From NCBI RefSeq assembly GCF_004343725.1, contig NZ_PTQW01000016.1:29409-93408 (forward strand): a DNA stretch of 64,000 bases, read 5' to 3'. The notes beneath the pieces were generated by a model. That model was not told the origin of the DNA, ran no database searches, and saw nothing but the letters and a program-made list of their open reading frames with translations. This document shows positions 35,133 through 43,708 of this stretch, in pieces. The position numbers and the translations under genes were made by a program. Position 1 is the first letter of the stretch. Each line of letters starts with the position of its first letter. The stretch comes from Treponema sp. J25. GTDB taxonomy: Bacteria; Spirochaetota; Spirochaetia; Treponematales; Breznakiellaceae.

Positions 35133-36065
35133 ATGGATCGAAAGGAATTCTTACAACGCTGTGCCGCTATAGGGGTAGGGGTTTTCTTTATCAAAAAGCT
35201 CCAATTCCCGGAGCATCTTCTGGCACAGGAAAACACTTCGTCAAACCCGGGGGAAAAAATTCCCGATATCATAGCGGTACGGGGAGGTACCCAGGTCTCC
35301 CGGCTTGATCGGGCCCTGAAGGAATTTGGTGGGCTCAGCACCGTTATTCGCAAGGGACAAACGGTGGTGATAAAACCCAACATTGGCTGGAGCCAGGAGC
35401 CCCGGGTCGCTGCGAATACCAACCCTGTATTGATCCAGCGGCTTGTGGAGCACTGTCTTGCCGCCGGGGCTTCCAAAGTATGGGTGTTTGACCATTCCTG
35501 CGACCATGGACCAACCTCGTATCGGCTCTCCCAGATAGAAAGTTACGCCCGACAAGCAGGGGCCATCGTGGTGCCGGGAGACAGTCCTTCCTACTACCAG
35601 GAAGTTTCTATACCGGGGGCAGTGCGGTTAAAAAAAACGAGCGTCCACGAACTTATCCTTCAAGCGGATGTGTTCATCAATGTGCCGGTCTTAAAGAATC
35701 ATTCCGGAGCGGGGATGACCTGTGCCATGAAGAATCTTATGGGGATGGTATGGGACCGGGGTGAGTATCATCGCCTCGGGCTGGATCAGTGTATCGCCGA
35801 TGGATGCCTGTATCGAAAACCCACCCTCAACATTGTGGATGCCGAAAAGGTGATGCTTACTGGAGGACCCCGGGGCTACGCCAATAGCCGCTACAGTGAA
35901 CAGAACATGCTGATCCTTTCCCGGGATATCGTGGCAATCGATGCGGTCTCGGCCCGGGTCCTTGGCCAGGAACCGGCCAGCTTTGATTACATCAAACTCG
36001 GCGCAGAGCGAGGCTTAGGAAAGGCAGATATTAATCAGCTTGATATTCGTCGCATTACCATATGA
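35133..36065 (+). CDS. DUF362 protein with Tat-like leader
   Basis: About 310 residues. The DUF362 core shows K-P-N-I-G-W, N-V-P-V-L-K-N-H and the C-A-M-K-N-L-M-G motif. The start is ATG 35133 with SD GGGAGGG, so the 28 codons before it are not used. The N-terminus D-R-K-E-F-L-Q-R followed by a hydrophobic stretch resembles a twin-arginine signal with RK in place of RR, which fits the tat genes 2 kb downstream. DUF362 proteins commonly sit beside 4Fe-4S ferredoxins in anaerobes; their reaction is unknown. It overlaps the polyferredoxin gene by 4 bases. Confidence 0.85.
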   Translation: MDRKEFLQRCAAIGVGVFFIKKLQFPEHLLAQENTSSNPGEKIPDIIAVRGGTQVSRLDRALKEFGGLSTVIRKGQTVVIKPNIGWSQEPRVAANTNPVLIQRLVEHCLAAGASKVWVFDHSCDHGPTSYRLSQIESYARQAGAIVVPGDSPSYYQEVSIPGAVRLKKTSVHELILQADVFINVPVLKNHSGAGMTCAMKNLMGMVWDRGEYHRLGLDQCIADGCLYRKPTLNIVDAEKVMLTGGPRGYANSRYSEQNMLILSRDIVAIDAVSARVLGQEPASFDYIKLGAERGLGKADINQLDIRRITI

Positions 36066-37741
36066 AATCCCTGAACACCCGTTCCACCTCTTTCAGGAAC
36101 CTCTTTGTGTTCTGGGTTCGTCGCATGCTCGCCGGGGGAATGCTTCTGGGGGCAATCATCAGCTTTTCCATTTCGGCTATGGCGGCCCAGCGGTTTCTTA
36201 CCATCCTTTCTTTTCTTCAGGCTTTTCCTTCTGTTATACGATTTTTTACATTCAGCCTTAACCTTATCTGGTGGCTTGGCCTTGGGTGGCTACTTTTTCT
36301 TATCGGCGGCACGTTCCTTTTCGGCCGCTGGTATTGCGCTTTTCTGTGTCCCCTGGGAACGCTTCAGGATATAATCTTCCTCATAAAACCCAAAAAACAA
36401 AAAAAATACACAGCCGCCGTACCTCTACTCCGGGGATTGATACTCCTTGGTACCGTTTTTCTAGGAGCCACCGGGCTTATGGCCGTAGCGGGCTGGCTTG
36501 ACCCCTGGTCCCTTTTTAGCCGATTAAGTCGTCATAGCCCTGGCGTCTTCCCCGGATCCAATCCCGCTCAAGAGACATCCCCCGTAGCGCTCCTCCCTTT
36601 CATTGTTCCCCTGGGGATTCTCATCGCCATCCTGGGCCTTTCTTTTTTTTCCAGTCGATGGTTCTGTGGTAACCTTTGTCCCGTGGGGACCCTGCTTGGT
36701 TTCTTGAATAAACACGCCCTTTTTCACATTACGTTGGATGAAACAAGCTGTATCCGCTGCGGCCGCTGTACCACCGTGTGCAGGGCCTCCTGTGTCGACG
36801 GAGTTCATAAATGGCTGGATACAAGTCGCTGCACCTATTGTATTGCCTGTATAGTCCAGTGTCCCGTAGAAGCCCTTCGATATGAAAGGAAAGGGCCTGG
36901 CAAGGGCACCAGCATCACCACGGGAGGGCCCTCACCAGGCAGAACGTCGGTTTCGCGGCCGGTAGTGGAGTCATCAAACCAAAAGGGAAGTATTATCCCT
37001 ATAGTTTCTCCTAGTGGGGAGAGCAGAACATCGACGGTTCTGCTTACCCGGGCTGAATTTATCCAGAGGTCCCTGGGGATTCTTGGGGTAACGGGGGCAG
37101 CCCTGCTGCTTAGGAAACCGATAGAAGGCTTTGCGGCAATTCCGGCAGGGGCGATGGTTCCCATCATTCCCCCCGGTGCCCAATCGGTTCGTCACCTTAG
37201 AGAACACTGCACCGCCTGCGGACTCTGTATGGAGGTGTGCCCTGTTCAGATAATACAACCATCCCTCGGGAAATTAGGGGTGGGAGGCATCTTTATTCCC
37301 CAGCTTGATTATGGGGTTTCCTATTGTCAATATGAATGTAAGCGCTGTTCCGAAGTCTGCCCAACCGGCGCACTTCAAAAAATAAATCTTCCTGAAAAAA
37401 AACGAATTAAGATCGGGGACGCTACGCTCCTCAGGGAACGGTGTATCGTGATAAAAAATAAAACCCGCTGCGGGGCCTGCGCTGAACATTGTCCGACGGG
37501 GGCGGTACACATGATGATAGGCAGTACCGGCTTACCGGAACCTGTCTTTTCAAGTTCTATCTGTATTGGCTGCGGGGCCTGTCACCATGTGTGTCCCCCA
37601 GAGCCGAAGGCAATCACGGTTTCCGGCCTTACGGAACATGCCCTGGCAGAAGAAGCTCACCCCCATCTAGAATCGCCGGAGGGGGAAGCGGACCCTGCGG
37701 GAAACAACCAGAGCCCAGGGACAGAGGACTTTCCTTTCTAA
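36062..37741 (+). CDS. Membrane polyferredoxin: NapH-like part fused to multi-cluster ferredoxin
   Basis: 559 residues. The N-terminal half has about four or five membrane helices and two W-x-C-x-x-x-C-P-x-G motifs of the NapH/MauN type. Then come cysteine sets for about five or six [4Fe-4S] clusters: C-I-R-C-G-R-C, C-T-Y-C-I-A-C, C-T-A-C-G-L-C, C-K-R-C, C-G-A-C and C-I-G-C-G-A-C. Between cluster pairs (about residue 330) a T-R-A-E-F-I-Q-R segment plus hydrophobic run resembles a Tat leader, as if a NapH-like protein were fused to an exported NapG-like ferredoxin. It is likely a membrane electron conduit. The partner is the DUF362 protein, coupled by a 4-base overlap. Confidence 0.87.
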   Translation: MKSLNTRSTSFRNLFVFWVRRMLAGGMLLGAIISFSISAMAAQRFLTILSFLQAFPSVIRFFTFSLNLIWWLGLGWLLFLIGGTFLFGRWYCAFLCPLGTLQDIIFLIKPKKQKKYTAAVPLLRGLILLGTVFLGATGLMAVAGWLDPWSLFSRLSRHSPGVFPGSNPAQETSPVALLPFIVPLGILIAILGLSFFSSRWFCGNLCPVGTLLGFLNKHALFHITLDETSCIRCGRCTTVCRASCVDGVHKWLDTSRCTYCIACIVQCPVEALRYERKGPGKGTSITTGGPSPGRTSVSRPVVESSNQKGSIIPIVSPSGESRTSTVLLTRAEFIQRSLGILGVTGAALLLRKPIEGFAAIPAGAMVPIIPPGAQSVRHLREHCTACGLCMEVCPVQIIQPSLGKLGVGGIFIPQLDYGVSYCQYECKRCSEVCPTGALQKINLPEKKRIKIGDATLLRERCIVIKNKTRCGACAEHCPTGAVHMMIGSTGLPEPVFSSSICIGCGACHHVCPPEPKAITVSGLTEHALAEEAHPHLESPEGEADPAGNNQSPGTEDFPF

Positions 37742-37744
37742 ATT

Positions 37745-37852
37745 GAGGGGGCAGCGTGAAAAATCCAGGGGCTACAACCCGGATCTGTTACCGGACCAGA
37801 GGGAGGTCTTCACCGTATTACCTGGACCCACCAGGTCGGCTCTTCCCTTTTT
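37745..37852 (+). promoter_or_regulatory. Structured leader ending in a terminator-like stem, upstream of tatA
   Basis: The region contains hairpin CCGG/CCGG (37779-37794), hairpin ACCTGG/CCAGGT (37820-37836) and an outer AGGGA/TCCCT pairing (37800-37804, 37844-37848) leading into T5. GTGAAAAATCC (37756-37766) and CCCGGATCTGTTACCGG (37778-37794) resemble parts of the cobalamin riboswitch core. However, the B12-box and the P3 pairing cannot be found. It could be an attenuator or the terminator of the polyferredoxin gene. Confidence 0.35.
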
Positions 37853-37894
37853 AATTTGACCCTATCCTGGTATACTCACCTATAGGAGGTTGGT

Positions 37895-38053
37895 ATGATC
37901 GGTTTTAACGAAGTGGTGGTTATCGCCCTTGTGGTCCTCATTCTTTTTGGGGCCAGTGCCCTGCCCAAATTTGCCCGTTCCCTGGGGGAAGCCAAGAAGG
38001 AATTCGAAAAGGCCCTAAAAGAAGAGAAGGAAGAACCGAAAGAAAAGAACTAA
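37895..38053 (+). CDS. tatA: Twin-arginine translocase subunit TatA
   Basis: A 52-residue protein: short N-terminal membrane helix (about 5-20), the F-G-A-S-A-L-P-K hinge, an amphipathic helix A-R-S-L-G-E-A-K-K-E-F, and a Lys/Glu-rich tail. This is the complete TatA layout, which forms the pore for folded-protein export. It is supported by SD AGGAGG (37884-37889). It precedes tatC by 138 bases, with a terminator between, which would keep TatA in excess. Confidence 0.93.
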   Translation: MIGFNEVVVIALVVLILFGASALPKFARSLGEAKKEFEKALKEEKEEPKEKN

Positions 38054-38086
38054 GGCCCGGGGAATACAAACACGCCCCCTAAGGTT

Positions 38087-38113
38087 ATAACCATGGGGAC
38101 CCATGGTTATTTT
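38087..38113 (+). terminator. Terminator/attenuator between tatA and tatC
   Basis: A 10-bp perfect stem ATAACCATGG/CCATGGTTAT (38087-38096, 38101-38110) with a 4-base loop, followed by TTT. A partial terminator here would allow more TatA than TatC, as needed in the complex. Confidence 0.7.
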
Positions 38114-38191
38114 CCCCCTATCACAGTAGTAAGGTAACTATTTTCTGTGGGAAGGAAACACATAGAATTTTGAACTAATTAAAGGTCGCCT

Positions 38192-38959
38192 ATGAGCAAA
38201 CAAAACCCTCAAAAAGAGATGAGCTTTCTTGAGCACCTGGAAGAATTACGGCGACGGATCATCGCCTCTCTTGTTGTGTACGCCTGTTTTTTTGTGGTTC
38301 TCTTCGTATACTATGAACAGGCTATTGCCATTTTTACCGACCTTTTTGTGCCCCTTAAAAGCGAACTTTCCACAAAGCTCTTTGTTACCACCATAACGGA
38401 GGGGTTTCTTGTACAACTTAAGGTTTCCGCTACCCTCGCCCTCTTATGTTCTCTGCCTATTCATCTTATTAATGGGGCTCTGTTCATATTTCCCGCCTTG
38501 AGCAAGAAAACGAAAACCGTGGCGACCCTGGCACTCCTCGTTTCTTTTGTGTTGGCCTGCGGGGGAGCTTTTTTAGCCTATCGATACATCATTCCCTGGT
38601 CTATCCGATTTTTAGGCTCTCCCCCCTTTCTTCCAAATAGTGTGGGTATCCTTTTAAATCTTAGACAAAACATTTCGTATGTGGTTTCCTTTATTTTTTG
38701 GACCATCCTCGTTTTTCAGACCCCCCTCTTATTGCTCTTTCTTTTAGGTACAGGGATATTGGAACGGCGCGCCCTCTTTAAGGCAAGCCGCTATATCATC
38801 GTTCTTATTTTTATCATCGCCGCCATCATCACCCCTTCGGTGGATCCCGTAAGTCAATGTCTGATTGCCCTTCCCCTCTTGCTGCTCTATTTCCTTACGA
38901 TTCTGGTGGCCAAAATATTTCGACTGGGGGAAAAACCCCAGGCGTCTACTCTGAGATAA
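38192..38959 (+). CDS. tatC: Twin-arginine translocase subunit TatC
   Basis: 255 residues with six membrane helices. TatC is the receptor for twin-arginine signal peptides. The family N-terminus F-L-E-H-L-E-E-L-R-R-R and the late I-T-P-S-V-D-P-V-S-Q motif are present. It is followed after 16 bases by a TatA/B-like gene. Neighbouring candidates for export include the DUF362 protein. Confidence 0.95.
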   Translation: MSKQNPQKEMSFLEHLEELRRRIIASLVVYACFFVVLFVYYEQAIAIFTDLFVPLKSELSTKLFVTTITEGFLVQLKVSATLALLCSLPIHLINGALFIFPALSKKTKTVATLALLVSFVLACGGAFLAYRYIIPWSIRFLGSPPFLPNSVGILLNLRQNISYVVSFIFWTILVFQTPLLLLFLLGTGILERRALFKASRYIIVLIFIIAAIITPSVDPVSQCLIALPLLLLYFLTILVAKIFRLGEKPQASTLR

Positions 38960-38975
38960 ACAAAGGGGTATTGTG

Positions 38976-39209
38976 ATGTTTAACATTGGGCTTCCCGAAG
39001 TTCTCGTTATTTTTGTGATAACCCTTATTTTTATTCGTCCCGAAGATATTCCGAAAATCTTTCGAATCGCAGGAAAGTTCTACGGCCAGGTAAAAAAATA
39101 TTACGAAGAACTTACAGGCCTTCAAAAAAAGGTTATCTCAGAGATTGAAGGGGAAATGAAATCGTTTCCTAAGAATAAAAATGATGACAAGGAAGCAAAA
39201 GAGAGATAG
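38976..39209 (+). CDS. TatB-like Sec-independent translocase subunit
   Basis: 77 residues with an N-terminal membrane helix, an I-R-P-E-D-I-P-K-I hinge and a long charged helix typical of TatA/TatB. It lacks the strict F-G hinge of TatA, and its longer tail suggests the TatB role of binding substrate with TatC. ATG 38976 is preferred to the adjacent GTG 38973 because of its spacing from AAGGGG. Confidence 0.82.
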   Translation: MFNIGLPEVLVIFVITLIFIRPEDIPKIFRIAGKFYGQVKKYYEELTGLQKKVISEIEGEMKSFPKNKNDDKEAKER

Positions 39210-39279
39210 TAAAATAGGGGGCCTTCGCCTTGACAACAACAAGGGGCACTCCTAGGATGCATAAACAGGGAGCAAGTGT

Positions 39280-41001
39280 ATGGGCAGGAAAACAGTACTA
39301 TATCAGCACACCGTAGCTTTTATTTTTCTAGTGGCCCTTCCAGTAGCTCTTGTGCTTCTATTTATCTCTTTTATTTTTAGGATCGAACTGATCCGTATTG
39401 CCCAGCAACAAACATCTGAAGCGGTCACAAGAACTGCTCAAAATCTTGATACGGAAGCAATGAATTTTGCACTCTTTACCTCAGCGTTGATGAATGACGA
39501 AATACTCCAAGAACAGGTAAGGCAATTTCTCTATCCCCAAAATTCCGAACAGAAATATCTTGCTGCTCGGGGCATAGAAAAAAGTATTTCCTGGTTTTTT
39601 CGCATCACAAGCAGGATAGGTTCGGTTTTTCTCTTTTTTAAAGACGGAGGACACTTTCAATATAGCAATTATCCGAGCGATACAATTGATTATGAAACAA
39701 TCCGGGAAGTCTGTATGGATCCTCGTCGAACCGACGGTGAAGTCTGGCCCCTAGATACTGTTTCAGCTCTACCAGGGGCGATAGAAAAACCTCCGGTTTT
39801 ATCCATGGTAGTGCGCCCACGACTAGCAGATAAGAAAAATTCCAGTATTTCCGCTATTCTCGTTTCATTCCGAGTACCACTTCTCGATAGTTTTTTATTT
39901 TCTGGTCAACAGAACGGCGCCACAAGGATTCTGGTGAATACGCAAAATAAGGTGATCCTTTCAGACAATAAAGCCCTATATAATCAACCCTATGAAATCG
40001 TCAAGGCAGGGTATACTAAAAGCCATATCGTTATTGAATCACCGATAGAACACACGGGTTGGCTTTTTGCCGAAGTAATCCCCATACACTTTGTAACTCA
40101 TCGGGTAGATATCATGATGCGTTGGGTACTGGGGGCCCTCTTCTTAATTGCACTCCTGTTTGGTTTTTACAGTCGTGCCTTTTTCTCAGATATCATCAAA
40201 CCCCTCCGGGCGGTAATTCTGCAGATGGAAGAATTCGCGGGAGGGAATTTTTCTGTCCGAGTGCAGGAAACGGGTCCAGAAGAATTCAGAGAACTGGGGT
40301 CCAGTTTTAACAGCATGGTAAATCGGATAGATGAACTAACAAAAAGAATCATGCAAGAACAAAAAGAAAAGGCCCGTCTCGAAATAGAAGCCCTTCGCTT
40401 TCAGCTAAATCCGCATTTCATCTGCAATACCCTGACATCTATCAATATGATGGCCAGTCTTGCAAAGGTAGAACCCATTAAAAAAATGACCACCGCGCTG
40501 ATTCGGGTAGTACAGGAAACGCTGCTCGAAGAAGGGACAATAGTACCAATAGAACGGGAACTGAAGAACCTTGAAAGTTATGTGTACATCATGAGGGTAC
40601 GATTTGGTGATACCTTTACTTATGAAGTACAAACGAAAGGGGATTTCCAAGGGATTGGAATCCCAACTATGTTAATCCAGCCTTTAATAGAAAATGCAAT
40701 ATTACATGGTATGCGGGGAAGAAATACCGGAAACATTGTTCTCTCAATCACGAGAAATGACCCTTATCTTTTGATCACCGTCCAGGACGATGGCAACGGT
40801 ATTCCCTTCGAAAAACAAGAAGAACTCTTTGCCTTACAAAAAGATGGGAAACGAGGACTTAACAAGATTGGTCTATACAACATCCGACGTCGGGTTGTTT
40901 TAAGTTACGAACCTCCTTGTGATGTAAGTATTGAAAGCTGGCCAGGAGAAGGGACTCTTGTGAAAATACTTATACCTCTCCTTTCTGTGGAAAACCAATG
41001 A
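39280..41001 (+). CDS. YesM-type sensor histidine kinase
   Basis: 573 residues. It has an N-terminal membrane helix, an extracellular sensor (about 40-275), a second helix, a HAMP domain (about 305-360), a His_kinase domain with Q-L-N-P-H-F-I-C-N-T-L and an ATPase domain (I-E-N-A-I-L-H-G, D-D-G-N-G-I). This family typically senses extracellular sugars or binding proteins. The response regulator start overlaps its stop by 4 bases (ATGA), and a sugar transporter follows. Confidence 0.93.
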   Translation: MGRKTVLYQHTVAFIFLVALPVALVLLFISFIFRIELIRIAQQQTSEAVTRTAQNLDTEAMNFALFTSALMNDEILQEQVRQFLYPQNSEQKYLAARGIEKSISWFFRITSRIGSVFLFFKDGGHFQYSNYPSDTIDYETIREVCMDPRRTDGEVWPLDTVSALPGAIEKPPVLSMVVRPRLADKKNSSISAILVSFRVPLLDSFLFSGQQNGATRILVNTQNKVILSDNKALYNQPYEIVKAGYTKSHIVIESPIEHTGWLFAEVIPIHFVTHRVDIMMRWVLGALFLIALLFGFYSRAFFSDIIKPLRAVILQMEEFAGGNFSVRVQETGPEEFRELGSSFNSMVNRIDELTKRIMQEQKEKARLEIEALRFQLNPHFICNTLTSINMMASLAKVEPIKKMTTALIRVVQETLLEEGTIVPIERELKNLESYVYIMRVRFGDTFTYEVQTKGDFQGIGIPTMLIQPLIENAILHGMRGRNTGNIVLSITRNDPYLLITVQDDGNGIPFEKQEELFALQKDGKRGLNKIGLYNIRRRVVLSYEPPCDVSIESWPGEGTLVKILIPLLSVENQ

Positions 41002-42152
41002 AACGGCTTCTCCTTGTTGATGACGAACCACTCATCCGTCTTTTTATCCGCAACCTCGAAGATTGGCAGATCCACAATATTGAATTCGCTTACGAAGCTT
41101 CAAACGGCAGGGAGACCCTAGAAATATTAGAAACTCACCATGACATCGATGCGATTATCGCCGATGTAGATATGCCGGTCATGGATGGACTTGCATTAGC
41201 AGAAACTCTTTACCATCGGGGCAGCAAAATCCCAATTCTTTTTTTAAGCGCCTTTGATACCTTTGATTTTGCCCGCCGGGCCTTTAAGGCAGGGGCATTT
41301 GATTATATTTTGAAGAGCGAAATGGATGAAGGGCGACTGAAGTCGGTCTTAAACCAGCTTTTTTCAAATACCCCTGGAAGATCTATTGGCATCACAGAAA
41401 CTAACCGGCGGCAGCAGGAACGGCAAGAATTGTTCCGCAGCCTTGTAACTGGTACAATCCCAGCATTTGATGATGAATCAATTTTAAAAAAGTTGGGTAT
41501 TTCCCTGCCTTCTACCCTCTTTGTCATACGACCGATCGACATACAGTTGATAAAAGATCGATACAAAGATGATGTGGGGGCCTTTGAGCGAATTGTTCTC
41601 GATTTGACCAGACAAGCCCTTGCAAAGGTTACTCAAGGAGAGGTATTCAGCCTCTCCTTTGAACGATATTTAGTTCTCACTACCACAACAGGAAAAAAGA
41701 ATCAGTTTATAGAATATTTTACCCGTTCTGCATACCAGTATCTGGATATGGAATTTGAAATCCACCAGAGCGACCCTCTTGAGAGTTGGTATTCATTGCG
41801 GGAAGCTTACCTTAAGATAGAAGAACGAATGTCGTCTTTTAGTAAGCTCGTCGTTCGGGCTCGGCGATACATACGTGAACATTACCGGGACCCCTCCCTT
41901 AATTTACAGGAGATCGCCCAATATGTGGGGGTAAGTAAAAATCATTTGAGTTGGGAATACGGGAGGGAAACGGGCGAATCCCTTTCATCATATATTGCAA
42001 AGATACGTATAGAAGCGGCTAAACAGTTATTGGCTACAACGGATCTAAAAATATATGAAATAGCCGAACAGACAGGTTTTGAGAATGTTGAAACCTTTTG
42101 CAGGGTTTTTAAACGAATAACCGGTACAAATCCTCGTAAATTCGGTCAATAA
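40998..42152 (+). CDS. YesN-type response regulator with AraC DNA-binding domain
   Basis: 384 residues. The receiver (1-125) has D-D-E near the start and phosphoacceptor Asp in D-V-D-M-P-V-M-D-G. A variable middle follows, then a C-terminal AraC-type double helix-turn-helix (about 285-384, ending F-E-N-V-E-T-F-C-R-V-F-K). It probably activates the downstream transporter-GH1-GH43 genes, inferred from adjacency. Confidence 0.93.
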   Translation: MKRLLLVDDEPLIRLFIRNLEDWQIHNIEFAYEASNGRETLEILETHHDIDAIIADVDMPVMDGLALAETLYHRGSKIPILFLSAFDTFDFARRAFKAGAFDYILKSEMDEGRLKSVLNQLFSNTPGRSIGITETNRRQQERQELFRSLVTGTIPAFDDESILKKLGISLPSTLFVIRPIDIQLIKDRYKDDVGAFERIVLDLTRQALAKVTQGEVFSLSFERYLVLTTTTGKKNQFIEYFTRSAYQYLDMEFEIHQSDPLESWYSLREAYLKIEERMSSFSKLVVRARRYIREHYRDPSLNLQEIAQYVGVSKNHLSWEYGRETGESLSSYIAKIRIEAAKQLLATTDLKIYEIAEQTGFENVETFCRVFKRITGTNPRKFGQ

Positions 42153-42200
42153 ATCGGAACAGCCGTCATGGACCTCCTGTAGAACTGGATTCATACTAAA

Positions 42201-42216
42201 CATGCATGTATGCATG
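42201..42216. promoter_or_regulatory. Palindrome upstream of the third CUT1 operon
   Basis: Arms CATGCAT and ATGCATG around two bases, 38 bases before the binding-protein start at 42255. It is a candidate binding site for the YesN-type regulator, on position only. Confidence 0.3.
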
Positions 42217-42254
42217 GGGCGTATGCCCAAAAACTAAAGGACAGGAGGAACTTT

Positions 42255-43553
42255 ATGGTAAAGAAGATAGGATTTTTTACCCTCTGTATCAGCCTGGTAA
42301 TGGGAAGTATTGTGTTTGCCAGCGGAACAACAGAATCACGACCAACCAAAGAAACCGTCGTTTTGAAAATGGGGGATAACATTCCGGACAGAACGACAGG
42401 TTGGGGAGCGGTAATCGAAAAAATTAATGCAGACTTCAAAGCGGCGCATCCGAATGTGCAGATTGTAACCGAAAGCTACCAGGATCAGGCGTGGCAAGAA
42501 AAGGTAAAGATTTATGCAACCGCCAACCAGCTACCCGATGTCATGAAATACTGGAGCTTCTCAACCCTATTGAAGCCTCTGGTGGATGGAGGGTTTGTAG
42601 AACCGCTAGATCTGAATACTTTTAAACAATACGGATATATGGCAGGTTCTCTCGAAGGCAATATGTATAACGGCAAGTTGTATGGTATCCCTGTATCAGC
42701 AGATCTGTGGGTATTATATGTCAATAAACGACTTTTTAAGGAAGCGGGGGTTCCCCTCCCCACAAGCTGGGAAGATATCATTGCAGCGGTTCCTAAATTC
42801 AAAGCAAAGGGTATTATTCCTATCACCACTGATGGTAAGGATGGCTGGCCCCTGAGCATCACCTTTGATAATATCCAACAACGAATTTCTGGTTCCTTTG
42901 AGCCAGTGGATCGGGCAATAACCAGAAAAGCCAAATTTACGGACGAAAACTTCGTGAAAACCGCCAAGTATATCCAGAACCTGGTAAAAGCTGGAGTATT
43001 CCAAGCGGATCTCATTACAACCGACTATGGAGCTGCCCGAAATCTCTTTGGTCAAGAACGGGCCGCCATGTACCTGATGGGATCCTGGGAAATGTCCCTT
43101 GCAACCGATCCCAACTTTCCCCAGACATTCCGGGATAATCTGGACGTAATTAAATTCCCTGTCGTCACAGGGGGTAAGGGGAAAGCAGACGACCTGCAGG
43201 CATGGTATGGTGGTAATTACATCGTGAATGCAAAAAGCAAGAATAAAGCTCTGGCCCTTGAATATCTAAAATTGTACGCGCAGAAATTTCCCGTATACGC
43301 ATGGGAAGCTCAGGCTTGTTTTCCTGCTCAGAAGGTAACCGCTCGACCTTCCGATACGGTGGTTGCTAAAAAATTACTTCAGATTGCTTCGGAAGCAACC
43401 TCCACATCCGGCACACCGGGACTTGATCGATCAACTCCAGCTTTTAAAGAAACCCATCAGGATCTCATGCGACAGCTTTTTGCGGGTATCATAGAGCCTG
43501 AAGCTCTCTGTGCTCAGCTCGATGCGGCTGCAGAGAAGGCCGCGAAAGAATAA
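42255..43553 (+). CDS. CUT1 sugar-binding protein
   Basis: 432-residue family 1 solute-binding protein with a signal peptide ending V-F-A-S-G. The start is ATG 42255 with AGGAGG 8 bases upstream; an earlier ATG at 42210 lies in a palindrome without SD. It is the first gene of the unit with two permeases, GH1 and GH43, so the ligand is probably a beta-glucoside or xylo-oligosaccharide. Confidence 0.92.
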   Translation: MVKKIGFFTLCISLVMGSIVFASGTTESRPTKETVVLKMGDNIPDRTTGWGAVIEKINADFKAAHPNVQIVTESYQDQAWQEKVKIYATANQLPDVMKYWSFSTLLKPLVDGGFVEPLDLNTFKQYGYMAGSLEGNMYNGKLYGIPVSADLWVLYVNKRLFKEAGVPLPTSWEDIIAAVPKFKAKGIIPITTDGKDGWPLSITFDNIQQRISGSFEPVDRAITRKAKFTDENFVKTAKYIQNLVKAGVFQADLITTDYGAARNLFGQERAAMYLMGSWEMSLATDPNFPQTFRDNLDVIKFPVVTGGKGKADDLQAWYGGNYIVNAKSKNKALALEYLKLYAQKFPVYAWEAQACFPAQKVTARPSDTVVAKKLLQIASEATSTSGTPGLDRSTPAFKETHQDLMRQLFAGIIEPEALCAQLDAAAEKAAKE

Positions 43554-43590
43554 GAACCTTACGAGTATTACTTAAGCCTAAATTGTAAGG

Positions 43591-43630
43591 AGGCACTTTC
43601 AGATAACCCATCAAAGTTCTGAAAGTGCCT
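43591..43630 (+). terminator. 12-bp hairpin after the binding-protein gene
   Basis: Perfect arms AGGCACTTTCAG (43591-43602) and CTGAAAGTGCCT (43619-43630) with a 16-base loop, followed by an AT-rich stretch. It would lower transcription of the permeases or protect the binding-protein message. Confidence 0.6.
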
Positions 43631-43708
43631 TATAAAATCCCAATAAACACGTACTGTTCCTAAGGCCTTTGGGTTTAGGAATAGTTGATAAGGAAGGAGA
43701 TCCAGTAC

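Noticed and set aside
37745..37852. Firm annotation as a cobalamin riboswitch
   Set aside because: Two core-like strings match, but no B12-box and no supporting P3 pairing could be found, so it is listed only as a structured leader.
42210..42254. Upstream ATG for the third binding protein
   Set aside because: It sits inside a palindrome and lacks an SD. ATG 42255 has AGGAGG and starts a proper signal peptide.
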